Positions 1 through 8,585 of a stretch of 64,000 nucleotides of DNA are shown here, in pieces. A model generated the notes under the pieces. That model was not told the DNA's origin, ran no database searches, and saw only the letters and a program-made list of their open reading frames with translations. Origin of the DNA: an uncultured Prevotellaceae bacterium (GTDB lineage Bacteria > Bacteroidota > Bacteroidia > Bacteroidales > Bacteroidaceae). The DNA lies in NCBI GenBank assembly GCA_900318685.1, contig ONLL01000030.1, forward strand, positions 1 through 64,000, given 5' to 3'. The position numbers and the translations under genes were made by a program. Every line of letters begins with the position of its first letter. Within the stretch, counting starts at the first letter, position 1.

Positions 1-54
1 ATAGTAGTTATGCACCGTAATCCATATCATTACGCAACGAAAACCATATAAAAA

Positions 55-279
55 ATGAACCAGAAGGAATTCTTCGTCCGTAGCTACCCGAAGTCGGAGC
101 TGGCGATGCTCTACTTCCCCGATGCTACGCCACACGTGGCGCTGAACCGACTGAACGCATGGATCCGCCGTTGTGAAGAGCTCAGCGATGCTCTTGCAGG
201 GTGTCACCAGTCGACCCATGCCAAGTTCTTCTCTGCACAGGCCGTCCGCTTCATCGTAAAGTATCTGGGCGAGCCGTAG
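55..279 (+). CDS. DUF4248 family protein
   Basis: A 74-residue protein resembling the DUF4248 family, small proteins common in Bacteroides and Prevotella whose role is unknown. The family pattern is visible: an N-terminal RSYxKSELAMLYFP stretch, a central LNRLNAWI segment and a C-terminal AQAVRFIVKYLGEP that is almost the family consensus. It has no signal peptide or membrane segment, so it is probably cytoplasmic. The ATG at 55 is the first in frame within the window; only 54 bases lie upstream, so its promoter and operon partners cannot be judged. The gene on its right is preceded by its own promoter, so the two are probably not cotranscribed. The family call comes from motif memory, not a search. 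Confidence 0.8.
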   Translation: MNQKEFFVRSYPKSELAMLYFPDATPHVALNRLNAWIRRCEELSDALAGCHQSTHAKFFSAQAVRFIVKYLGEP

Positions 280-319
280 GCAGCAGAAAAGTTTACGTGT
301 AGGGCATGCCTGCGTCGTT

Positions 320-390
320 TTTTAGATTCTTTTATAGTTGACGATGCCGCTATTTGGAATATTTTTAGTACTTTTGCGCTCGAAAAGAAC
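320..390 (+). promoter_or_regulatory. Promoter segment, copy 1 of a 71-bp direct repeat
   Basis: These 71 bases recur at 4400-4470 with two mismatches (positions 341 and 380). The segment includes TACTTTTG at 369-376, which fits the Bacteroidota -7 box TAnnTTTG. No -33 TTTG at the usual 20-bp spacing is evident. It ends about 60 bases before the secreted peptidase start at 451. Confidence 0.7.
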
Positions 391-450
391 TTAAGACCCC
401 ATTCAACAGGGATCTGCATTGTTAAGTCATACTAATGAATAATTGTCTGG

Positions 451-3400
451 ATGAAAAAGCTTATAGTTGTTTTGGCATTGATGGCTGAAGGGCTTCTTGC
501 CTATAGTCAGAGCATCACGAATCCTAGTTTTGAGGACGGCACTAATGGATGGACCGTCAATAAAATGAAGCAACAGGCGAACGACGGCATGTCGTCCTTC
601 AAGGCCGGAAGTACTTATGTCGAACGATGGACTGCCGCCCCTGGCCTGTTGGGCAGCGCCTCCGTAAAGCAGACTGTCACAGGGCTTCAGAATGGTGTCT
701 ACCGTCTGACGGCTGCTGCCATGAACATCTCACAAGACAATACCAGCACGGCGCAGGTGGGTGCCTGGATTGTGGGCAATGGGCTGCGTACGATAGTTAC
801 TGCCTTGGGTACGTATTCACTGGACTTCTTCGTAACGGATGGCACGGCTGAGATCGGTTTTGTCTGCGAAGGTGCCTCAGGCAACTGGGTGGGGTGCGAT
901 AATTTCACGCTGACCTATCGTGGCAACAGCAGCACCTATATCCAAAGCGCAGGAAACATGGTGAAGGATTATGCAAGCAATCTGATCAGCACCTATGGCA
1001 GCGACACACAGTACAGCAATCTGGTGAGCGCATTGTCTTCAGCCATCACTGGGGGCAACCTGACGACGGTGGCTAATGCTGCCAAAGCAGTTGTCGAGGG
1101 TGAGCGCGCCTATCGCCTGCGTCATCCCAGCGGCTCTGCTCCCACGGTGACCACCAACAGGCGACATGCCCGTGGCAGCGTCTGGATCTTCGGTCGCCTG
1201 TCACGCACAGGAAGCAATGTGGTGGAGGAAGGCTTCTGCTGGAGCACAAGCCCCAATCCCACGCTCGCCGACAACTATACCACCGACTGGATTGACTCCT
1301 ACGGCAAGGTTATCTGGATGCAGGGTCTTACCCCAGGTACGATGTACTATGTACGTGCATACGCCATGACAAAGGACTATGCCGTAGGCTATGGTGATGT
1401 CATCAAGGTGCCGACCTTGCCACAGGGACACATCAACTGGAGCTACGGCAACGAGGGCGACCAGGACATCAACAACCGTATCACAAGCGCTGCTGCATTG
1501 GCATTCGACCATTACTGGAACAACCTCACCCAACTGACCACTTTCTCGCCCAGCCTTCATTACGCATCAGGAACGTCTACCGCCGACTGCAGCTATGGTG
1601 GCTGGATGCGTATCGGTCCTAACACGAGCTATCAGCAGGCAGGTACGATCATGCACGAGGCTTTGCATGGCGTAGGTGTGGGAACACATTCGATGTGGGG
1701 CGACTTCACTAAGAACCAATATCCTGTGTGGGATGCCCTTCGCTTCTGGAATAACAACGAGACCGAAGTGCTCAATGGTGATTCGCAGCACATGTGGCCA
1801 TACGGCATCAACGGTGCGCATGAGGACACGGGCACCGACCAGCTGTACATTGGCAACAGCCTTGTCTGCGAAGCTTTGGGCGAGGGCGGCCTTCCCCTGA
1901 CCGCCAGTCAGTGGCTGCTCCCTTACTACGCCTATCCTCAGGATGACAACACGAAGTACTACTTCAAGTGTGAGGATAAGACGCGCGGGCTGACCACATC
2001 GTATCTGGTGGAGAACAGTAGCGGCAGACTCGAATGGAAAGAGCTCTCAGCGGATCAGGCACGACAGGCAAGCAACCAGGCATCATGGTATATGACCTTT
2101 GACGCCTCCATACAAAAGTACCGTATCAGGAATGCCAACACGGGGCATTACATCCGCTATAGTAGTGCCGATGCCACAAACGGATTCACCACAGGCTCGT
2201 CGGCCACCGACATCCAGATGAAAAAGTGCCGTGTGGATGTGAATGTGGGTTCGCAGACCTATCAGGGTTATTACCTGTTGGACTTTGGAAGCAAGCAGTC
2301 GTTGGAGGCGAAAGCCAACGGCACTGTGGGCTCTGCCAGTTTCAGTATTTGGGACGATGCTACCACCCAGCGCTGGGTGATTATCCCCGAAGAAGAGTTG
2401 GCGGCCTTTGAGAGCGGAGCCATCGAGATACAAATCGACGTGCTTCGCCGCTATCTCGACGGATACTCTGCAGCCAAGAACGTGTCGCACACCGATAAGG
2501 TCAGTGGTGCGACGGAAGCTCTTGCCAACACCATCAACACCATCAGCACAGCCATCTCCGGCACGCTGACGATGGAGCAGGTGCTGCAGCATATTGAAGA
2601 CATCAAGGCGGCAGGTCTCGAGTACCTCAACAATACCATGCCTTCCGGCAATGGCTACTACGACCTCACCTTCCTCATCAGTAATGCCGACTTTACTGAA
2701 AACACGGAAGGCTGGTCGCTCAGTCCCACTCACAACTATGGTGCAGTAGAGTTCTATCAGACCACCTTCGACTTCTACCAGATACTACCTGACATGCCTG
2801 GTGGCAAATATCAGTTTACCGTCGATGCCTTCCAGCGTCCAGGTAGCAATGCCGATGTCTATACGGCCTATGCTGGGGGCACCGACAACGTCAACGCAGA
2901 GATGTATGTCAACAGCACCTCACAGAAGATCAAGAATGTGATGGCAGGGCAGCAGGGCAGTTCCATTGCTAGCGGGGAATATACTACAGAAGCCGGGACT
3001 TATGTTCCCAACAACATGGAGTCAGGCAGCATATACATGGCACGCAACAAGTATAACAACAGCATGCAGGGCGAGTTTGCAGCAGGCAACATGCGCATAG
3101 GCCTTCGCGGCACGGTCTCCAGTTCGAACTACTGGACGATGGCCGACAACTTTAAGCTCTACTTCCTGGGTTCCGACGGCGTGGTCCTGTCCCTGAAGGA
3201 TCAGCTCATCAATGACGGGTTCAGCCAGGTTACGGCATTGCCTTCTGACTACAGCGCTCACTTCTTCCTCCTCTATGACCACGACCAAGACCTTGCCATG
3301 AGAATAAAGGACGGCAACCATCAGGGATCAACGAACAAGGCCATGTGGTATGATATGGATGTGAACCCCAGAACCGACAAGGAAGCACTATGGACCATCG

Positions 3401-4359
3401 ATTCCTATACACAGGACGGCTCTGACTACCAGATTGTGGCGAATGCCACGAATCCCGACTATATGTTCCAGACTGAGTGGAATGCCTCGTGGAACTATCG
3501 TTGCAGCGACAATGGCGGAGGCAATCCGACCTGGGGGCGCACATCGTTTGCCTTTCAGCCTGATGGCTACTGGACCATAAAAAATGGCTACTATCCTGAT
3601 AACGGCTACCTTGGCCCATGGGAGAATGTCATAACCGACGATGCTGAGACGGCTTTGAACAAGACGGGTGCCAGCATCGGTCATTTCGATCTCTTCACCA
3701 TCCTACGTGGTGACTACGTGAAGCGTTTCGACCAAGGCGTGCAGGATGCCACCATCGATAATCCGCTTGACATTACCTATGTCCTTGAGAACCCTGGTGC
3801 CGAGCGCCGCACTGCGATTGGCTGGAAAAGCGAAGGTGCAAGCTGGGGGGTGCAAAGCAATGACGCTCTCGTTGGGAAAGCAGGTACCTACTACTTCCAA
3901 ATATGGAACTCCAACGCGGTTGGCAACGCCGAACTCTATCAGGAAATCAGTGGACTGCCTGAAGGCTACTACCGTTTCTCTACTACGACTATCGGACGTG
4001 AGAACTTCTACCTCTATGCCAACAGCGAAACTGTATCCGCCCCTCTGAACAACAACGGCACTAAGATAAGCGTTGTTGCACAGGTGACCGACGGCAACCT
4101 GAGGGTCGGAGCAAAGGCAGAAAATACCGCTTCACAGTGGGTTGCCTTCGATGATGCCCGCCTCGAATACCTCGGACTTGACAGCCCCTATGATGTCAAC
4201 AACGACGGTAAGGTCTCCATTGCCGATGCCGCTACGATAGTAAATATCATCCTGAACTACGGCAACGACTATTACCTTAGGAAGGCTGATGTAAACAGCG
4301 ACGGAGTGATAACCATTGACGATGCCATCGGCATAGTAAGCATCATCCTGAACCACTAA
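451..4359 (+). CDS. Secreted multidomain zinc metallopeptidase with C-terminal dockerin-like repeats
   Basis: A 1302-residue exported protein with an N-terminal signal peptide (about residues 1-20). Residues about 22-155 form a carbohydrate-binding-like beta domain beginning with ITNPSFEDG. A fibronectin-III-like region follows (about 225-325). A zincin site HEALHGVGVGTH lies at residues 402-413 and matches HExxHxxGxxxH (H402, E403, H406, G409, H413). Then come a ricin-like trefoil region, a helical stretch and two further binding-like domains. The last about 55 residues hold two Ca-binding loops (DVNNDGKVSIADA and DVNSDGVITIDDA), each followed by a helix, as in type I dockerins. No cohesin is visible in the window. 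Substrate is unknown; glycoprotein or mucin is an inference. It is preceded by its own promoter and followed by a copy of the same promoter driving dxr, so it is probably monocistronic. Confidence 0.85.
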   Translation: MKKLIVVLALMAEGLLAYSQSITNPSFEDGTNGWTVNKMKQQANDGMSSFKAGSTYVERWTAAPGLLGSASVKQTVTGLQNGVYRLTAAAMNISQDNTSTAQVGAWIVGNGLRTIVTALGTYSLDFFVTDGTAEIGFVCEGASGNWVGCDNFTLTYRGNSSTYIQSAGNMVKDYASNLISTYGSDTQYSNLVSALSSAITGGNLTTVANAAKAVVEGERAYRLRHPSGSAPTVTTNRRHARGSVWIFGRLSRTGSNVVEEGFCWSTSPNPTLADNYTTDWIDSYGKVIWMQGLTPGTMYYVRAYAMTKDYAVGYGDVIKVPTLPQGHINWSYGNEGDQDINNRITSAAALAFDHYWNNLTQLTTFSPSLHYASGTSTADCSYGGWMRIGPNTSYQQAGTIMHEALHGVGVGTHSMWGDFTKNQYPVWDALRFWNNNETEVLNGDSQHMWPYGINGAHEDTGTDQLYIGNSLVCEALGEGGLPLTASQWLLPYYAYPQDDNTKYYFKCEDKTRGLTTSYLVENSSGRLEWKELSADQARQASNQASWYMTFDASIQKYRIRNANTGHYIRYSSADATNGFTTGSSATDIQMKKCRVDVNVGSQTYQGYYLLDFGSKQSLEAKANGTVGSASFSIWDDATTQRWVIIPEEELAAFESGAIEIQIDVLRRYLDGYSAAKNVSHTDKVSGATEALANTINTISTAISGTLTMEQVLQHIEDIKAAGLEYLNNTMPSGNGYYDLTFLISNADFTENTEGWSLSPTHNYGAVEFYQTTFDFYQILPDMPGGKYQFTVDAFQRPGSNADVYTAYAGGTDNVNAEMYVNSTSQKIKNVMAGQQGSSIASGEYTTEAGTYVPNNMESGSIYMARNKYNNSMQGEFAAGNMRIGLRGTVSSSNYWTMADNFKLYFLGSDGVVLSLKDQLINDGFSQVTALPSDYSAHFFLLYDHDQDLAMRIKDGNHQGSTNKAMWYDMDVNPRTDKEALWTIDSYTQDGSDYQIVANATNPDYMFQTEWNASWNYRCSDNGGGNPTWGRTSFAFQPDGYWTIKNGYYPDNGYLGPWENVITDDAETALNKTGASIGHFDLFTILRGDYVKRFDQGVQDATIDNPLDITYVLENPGAERRTAIGWKSEGASWGVQSNDALVGKAGTYYFQIWNSNAVGNAELYQEISGLPEGYYRFSTTTIGRENFYLYANSETVSAPLNNNGTKISVVAQVTDGNLRVGAKAENTASQWVAFDDARLEYLGLDSPYDVNNDGKVSIADAATIVNIILNYGNDYYLRKADVNSDGVITIDDAIGIVSIILNH

Positions 4360-4399
4360 AAGACTTCATAAAACCTCACAATCCAGCTCCTAAACCATC

Positions 4400-4470
4400 T
4401 TTTAGATTCTTTTATAGTTGCCGATGCCGCTATTTGGAATATTTTTAGTACTTTTGCGCCCGAAAAGAAC
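4400..4470 (+). promoter_or_regulatory. Promoter segment, copy 2 of a 71-bp direct repeat
   Basis: Near-identical to 320-390 (69 of 71 bases). It holds the -7-like box TACTTTTG at 4449-4456 and ends 12 bases before the dxr start. It begins about 40 bases after the peptidase stop, so dxr probably has its own promoter. Confidence 0.7.
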
Positions 4471-4482
4471 GAAACATAGAGA

Positions 4483-5637
4483 ATGAAGCGCAAACAGATA
4501 GCCATACTGGGCTCCACAGGGAGCATCGGCACACAGGCCCTGGAGGTGATCAGCGAGCATAGCGACCGCTATGAGGTGTACTGTCTGACGGCCAACAACC
4601 GCGTGGAGGAGCTGGCTGCACAGGCCCACCAGTGGAAGCCTGCCGCCGTGGTCATCGCCAACGAGGCTCACTACCTGCGGCTCAGAGACCTGATGCAGGA
4701 CCTGCCCGACGTGAAGGTATATGCCGGCGCACGGGCCCTCGACGAGATTGTGGAGGCCGAGCCCATCGACATGGTTCTCACGGCGATGGTGGGCTTTGCA
4801 GGCCTGTCGCCCACGATTCATGCTATCCGTGCCCGCAAGGCCATCGCCCTTGCCAACAAGGAGACGCTGGTCGTGGCCGGCGAGCTCATCCTGCAGCTGG
4901 CACAGCAGTACCACGTGCCCATCCTGCCCGTCGACAGCGAGCACTCGGCCATCTTCCAGAGTCTCGTCGGCGAGGATAGGAACCCCATTGACAAGATCCT
5001 GCTCACAGCCAGCGGAGGCCCCTTCCGCCTGATGCCCGCCGACCAGCTTGCACGGGTGACGAAGGCCGATGCCCTGCGCCATCCCACCTGGGACATGGGT
5101 GCGAAGATTACCATCGACTCGGCCACGATGATGAACAAGGGCTTCGAGGTGATCGAGGCTAAATGGCTCTTCGGCGTGCAGCCCAGTCAGATTCAGGTGC
5201 TCGTGCATCCGCAGTCAATCGTGCACTCGGCCGTGCAGTTCATGGACGGCTCGGTGAAGGCGCAGCTGGGGGTGCCTGACATGAGGCTTCCTATTCAGTA
5301 TGCCTTCTCGTTTCCTGAGAGGTTGCCACTCAGTGGCAATAAACTGGACTTGTTTGCGGCGCAGAGGCTGGAGTTCTTTGAGCCCGACCTCGAGAAGTTC
5401 CGCTGCCTGGCACTTGCCTTCGAGGCTCTCCGTCAGGGAGGCAACATGCCCTGCATCGTCAATGCTGCCAACGAGGTGGTGAACCGTGCCTTCCTCGACG
5501 ACCGCTGCTCGTTCCCGCAGATGGCCGACATCATCGGGCAGACCATGCAGCGAGCCACCTTCGACAAGAATCCCGACTACGACGTCTATGTCGAGACTGA
5601 CCATGAGGCCCGCCGGATTGCCGCAGAACTGCTGTAA
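4483..5637 (+). CDS. dxr: 1-deoxy-D-xylulose 5-phosphate reductoisomerase
   Basis: DXP reductoisomerase (384 aa, normal length) converts 1-deoxy-D-xylulose 5-phosphate to 2-C-methyl-D-erythritol 4-phosphate with NADPH, the committing step of the MEP isoprenoid pathway in the cytoplasm. The NADPH-binding GSTGSIG is at residues 10-16 and NKET at 125-128. The metal and substrate site DSEHSA is at 151-156 (D151, E153), and the third acidic ligand lies in NKGFEVIEA (E222). The substrate-binding HPTWDMG is also present. The ATG at 4483 gives the usual N-terminus. It is followed 96 bases later by rseP, a gene order common in Bacteroidota, and the pair is probably cotranscribed through an 8-bp tandem repeat. 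Confidence 0.98.
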   Translation: MKRKQIAILGSTGSIGTQALEVISEHSDRYEVYCLTANNRVEELAAQAHQWKPAAVVIANEAHYLRLRDLMQDLPDVKVYAGARALDEIVEAEPIDMVLTAMVGFAGLSPTIHAIRARKAIALANKETLVVAGELILQLAQQYHVPILPVDSEHSAIFQSLVGEDRNPIDKILLTASGGPFRLMPADQLARVTKADALRHPTWDMGAKITIDSATMMNKGFEVIEAKWLFGVQPSQIQVLVHPQSIVHSAVQFMDGSVKAQLGVPDMRLPIQYAFSFPERLPLSGNKLDLFAAQRLEFFEPDLEKFRCLALAFEALRQGGNMPCIVNAANEVVNRAFLDDRCSFPQMADIIGQTMQRATFDKNPDYDVYVETDHEARRIAAELL

Positions 5638-5709
5638 GGTTAAAGGGTTAAAAGGTTAAAGGGTTAAAGGGTTAAAAGGTTAAAAGGTTAAAAGGTTAAA
5701 ACGTTGAAA
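5638..5709. repeat. Tandem 8-bp repeat (GGTTAAAR), eight copies plus one decayed
   Basis: Beginning right after the dxr stop, the unit GGTTAAAR occurs eight times in a row (5638-5701), followed by a degenerate CGTTGAAA. It fills most of the dxr-rseP spacer. Simple repeats of this kind can vary in copy number and change the spacing or leader of the next gene. Confidence 0.9.
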
Positions 5710-5733
5710 TAGTAAAAATAGTAAAATAAACTG

Positions 5734-7266
5734 ATGGAAGTATTTTTGATAAGACTGCTACAATTCCTGTTGGCCATCAGCCTGCTGGTGCTGCTGCACG
5801 AGCTGGGCCACTTCACCTTCGCCAAGATCTTCAAGGTGAGAGTCAACAAGTTCTACCTCTTCTTCAATCCTAAGTTCCACATCCTCAGTACCTACGACAC
5901 GTGGGTGCGTCGCCTCTTCAAGATGAAACCCGAGGTGGTGCCCACCAAGGAGGCAGAGGTGGAGGAAGATGGTGAGAAGAAGACCGTCACCGAGAAAGAG
6001 TATGTAGGTACGGAGTATGGTCTGGGATGGCTGCCGCTGGGCGGCTATTGTGCCATCGACGGCATGATCGACGAGACCAACCAGAAACTCTCGGAAGAGA
6101 CCCACCCCTGGGAGTTCCGTACCAAGCCCACGTGGCAGCGTCTGCTCATCATGATAGGCGGCGTGCTGGTCAACTTCCTCCTCGCCCTCTTCATCTATTC
6201 CATGATCCTCTTCCATTGGGGCGAGACCTACGTGCCTGTCAGTGAGATGACCGACGGTATGAAGTTCAACAGCGAGGCCAAGGCTCTGGGCTTCGAGGAT
6301 GGCGACATCCTGGTGAGCACCGACCGCGGACCGCTGAAGAAGTTCGACGATGACCTTTTCCGCGAGGTGTCGAAGGCCCGTCAGGTTAACGTCCTGCGCA
6401 AGGGACAGCCCGTGACCGTAACCATCCCTGAGACGACCGAGCTCAACCTGCTCAATATGTTCAAGGCCACGCCCATGTTCATGCGGCCTTTCCTGCCTGC
6501 CGTCGTCGACAGCGTCGTTCCAGGTACGGCAGCTGCTGAGATTGGCTTGGCCAAGGGTGATTCAATCATTGCCATCAACGGCAAGGCTGTGGATTCCTAT
6601 AACGAGTTCACCAACGAGATCGACCGCCTCAGTGATGTGCTTGCTACGGCCAAGTCGCCTGCCGACAGCCTTCGCGTGCGCACTATAGAATTGGTGATAA
6701 GAAGGCAGGGCTCAGAAGTCCTGGCTCCCCTTCCTTCCGCCGAGGGAGACACTATTGCCCAGCAGGCTATGGTAGAGGCCAGTCCCTTCGACACCCTCCA
6801 GGCCATCCTATCGCCCGACCTCAAGCTGGGCTTCGTCACCATGTCGAAGTACGAGCCCACCACCTTCAAATATGGTTTCCTTGAGAGTATTCCCGCAGGC
6901 ATAGGCTACGGATGGCACAAGCTGGCTGGCTACGTCAGCGACATGAAGTACGTCTTCACCAGCGAAGGTGCCAAGTCGCTTGGAGGCTTCGGAGCCATCG
7001 GCAGCCTCTTCCCCGAGATGTGGGATTGGCATCGCTTCTGGGAGATGACCGCCTTCCTCAGCATCATCCTCGCCTTCATGAACATCCTGCCCATCCCTGC
7101 CCTCGACGGCGGACATGTGCTCTTCCTGCTCTACGAGATGATCACACGTCGCAAGCCATCGGAGAAGTTCATGATCCGTGCCGAGTACATCGGCTTTGGC
7201 ATCATCGTCCTGCTCATGGTTGTCGCCAATCTCAACGACATCCTCCGCTGGCTGGGATATATGTAG
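5734..7266 (+). CDS. rseP: Site-2 (RIP) zinc metalloprotease RseP
   Basis: A 510-residue inner-membrane intramembrane protease of the M50B family, which in other bacteria cleaves anti-sigma factors and remnant signal peptides. The zinc motif HELGH is at residues 22-26 inside the first transmembrane helix. The third ligand motif NILPIPALDGGH is at 450-461. Two more hydrophobic segments (about 130-155 and the C-terminus) and central PDZ-like sequence (about 225-300) complete the family layout. A charged insertion (about 75-95, rich in E and K) lies in the first loop. It follows dxr on the same strand. The three ECF sigma/membrane-partner modules at 11.8-19.8 kb are conceivable clients, but that is only inference. 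Confidence 0.96.
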   Translation: MEVFLIRLLQFLLAISLLVLLHELGHFTFAKIFKVRVNKFYLFFNPKFHILSTYDTWVRRLFKMKPEVVPTKEAEVEEDGEKKTVTEKEYVGTEYGLGWLPLGGYCAIDGMIDETNQKLSEETHPWEFRTKPTWQRLLIMIGGVLVNFLLALFIYSMILFHWGETYVPVSEMTDGMKFNSEAKALGFEDGDILVSTDRGPLKKFDDDLFREVSKARQVNVLRKGQPVTVTIPETTELNLLNMFKATPMFMRPFLPAVVDSVVPGTAAAEIGLAKGDSIIAINGKAVDSYNEFTNEIDRLSDVLATAKSPADSLRVRTIELVIRRQGSEVLAPLPSAEGDTIAQQAMVEASPFDTLQAILSPDLKLGFVTMSKYEPTTFKYGFLESIPAGIGYGWHKLAGYVSDMKYVFTSEGAKSLGGFGAIGSLFPEMWDWHRFWEMTAFLSIILAFMNILPIPALDGGHVLFLLYEMITRRKPSEKFMIRAEYIGFGIIVLLMVVANLNDILRWLGYM

Positions 7267-7302
7267 TGGCATAGGTAGCGAATACCATTTTTCGGTTCGA
7301 CA

Positions 7303-8571
7303 TTAGTCGCCTGACACTTCTAGAACCTCTGCATCGCCAAAGGCCTCGTAGCCGCTGACGAGGATACGGTCGCCGGCACTCAGGCCGCTGAGCACTTCAT
7401 AGTGCTCCGTGTTCTGCCGTCCCAGTTTGATGGGTACCCGGCTGGCGCGATGGCCTGACTTGTCCAGCCGCATCACCCATTGCCCGCTCGTCTGGGCATA
7501 GAAACTGCCGCGAGGGATGATGAGTCGGCGCTCAGGTTTCCCAAGTTCGATTTGCAGGCGTAGTGTCTGACCGAAACGCCATTTCTCCCCCTCCCTTGGG
7601 GAGGGGATAGTGGTGGGCTTTAGTTCCACCGCAAAGCTATGATCCTGCACCTGCGGCGTGGTGCGGCTGACCTCAAAGGCATACCGCTGTCCTTTCAGCA
7701 CGGCGGTGGCAGGCAGGCCCGTCTGGACACGGTCGATGTAGTATTCGTTGAGTCGTGCCGTCACCTTATAGTCTGTCAGCACGCCTATCTCACCTACCTG
7801 TTCGCCAGCAGAGACCTGTGCGCCGATAGCGGCGTTGAGGTTGCTGATCTGTCCGTCGGTAGGAGACAGGATGACGAAGGCGTCAAGGCGGCGGTTGCTG
7901 TTACCCAGCCTCTGTGTCTCCATCGTCATCTGTTGCTGAATGAGCTGGCGGCTAATCACGTTCAGCACGGAGTCCTGATGCAGGCTCTCGATGTTCAGCA
8001 GCGTGCGCCGGCGGTTGTATTCGTATTCGTCCTTTGCCACTTTCAGCTGTGCCTGGCTCCTGACACCCATCCGGGCCTCTTCCTCGGCCAGCTCATAGTC
8101 CTGTGCCATCTTCTTCAGTTCGAAGTCTGCCTGCAAAGCCTGGCCGCGCAGGGTGATGCTCTTCTGCTGCATCTCTATGAGTTGCTGGCGGTGCTGCATC
8201 TGCTGCAGCTCGTAGTTCTGCCGCTCGGCAGCGATTTCCTCCAGCACCCTAGGATTCGAGAGGACGAGGATGGTATCGCCCCGCTGCAGCACATCGCCGT
8301 TATGACAGCAGATGCGTTCAACAGTGCCTCCTTCCTTCGCATTCACCCGCATGCTTGTGGCTGGTGCCACCATGCCATTCACATCGATATACTCCAGGAA
8401 CTCGCCTTCGGTGACCACAGCTATCTGCTCATCGGCTATCTTCACCTTCAGCGTTCGCGGCCCCAGTTGCAGGATGGCGGCATAAACCATCAGTCCGGCA
8501 AGCACGGCTCCACCAACGATATACTTGAGGTACTTCACGTACCACGGTCTTTTCGGTATCTTTATGTCCAT
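7303..8571 (-). CDS. Periplasmic adaptor (HlyD/MacA-like) of a tripartite efflux pump
   Basis: A 422-residue membrane-fusion protein. It has an N-terminal transmembrane anchor (about 14-35), a beta/lipoyl region, a long coiled-coil hairpin (about 110-215, rich in Q, E, R and L), a returning lipoyl half and a C-terminal beta barrel. It would bridge an inner-membrane ABC exporter to the TolC-type protein encoded just upstream. The start lies 14 bases after the tolC-like stop, so the two form one operon, transcribed from a putative sigma54 promoter at 10094-10110. Its partner ABC genes are probably those at 22970-28646, which share the same upstream sites. Residues about 318-328 (TTIPSPREGE) are encoded by a GC-rich palindromic element inserted in frame. 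Confidence 0.92.
   Translation of the reverse strand: MDIKIPKRPWYVKYLKYIVGGAVLAGLMVYAAILQLGPRTLKVKIADEQIAVVTEGEFLEYIDVNGMVAPATSMRVNAKEGGTVERICCHNGDVLQRGDTILVLSNPRVLEEIAAERQNYELQQMQHRQQLIEMQQKSITLRGQALQADFELKKMAQDYELAEEEARMGVRSQAQLKVAKDEYEYNRRRTLLNIESLHQDSVLNVISRQLIQQQMTMETQRLGNSNRRLDAFVILSPTDGQISNLNAAIGAQVSAGEQVGEIGVLTDYKVTARLNEYYIDRVQTGLPATAVLKGQRYAFEVSRTTPQVQDHSFAVELKPTTIPSPREGEKWRFGQTLRLQIELGKPERRLIIPRGSFYAQTSGQWVMRLDKSGHRASRVPIKLGRQNTEHYEVLSGLSAGDRILVSGYEAFGDAEVLEVSGD
7587..7620. repeat. GC-rich palindromic element inside the adaptor gene
   Basis: CCCCTCCC, two bases, then GGGGAGGGG, followed by a tail (atagtggtgggctt) like that of the intergenic copy at 23748-23780. It lies in frame in the adaptor coding sequence. 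Confidence 0.7.
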
Positions 8572-8585
8572 CTTTTTATATTTTA

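Noticed and set aside
4402-5208. Minus-strand open frame (268 codons) opposite dxr
   Set aside because: Antisense of dxr; all conserved motifs are on the plus strand.
5638-5709. Considered as a CRISPR array or telomere-like element
   Set aside because: The unit is 8 bp with no spacers; it is a simple tandem repeat. No CRISPR array or cas gene was seen anywhere.
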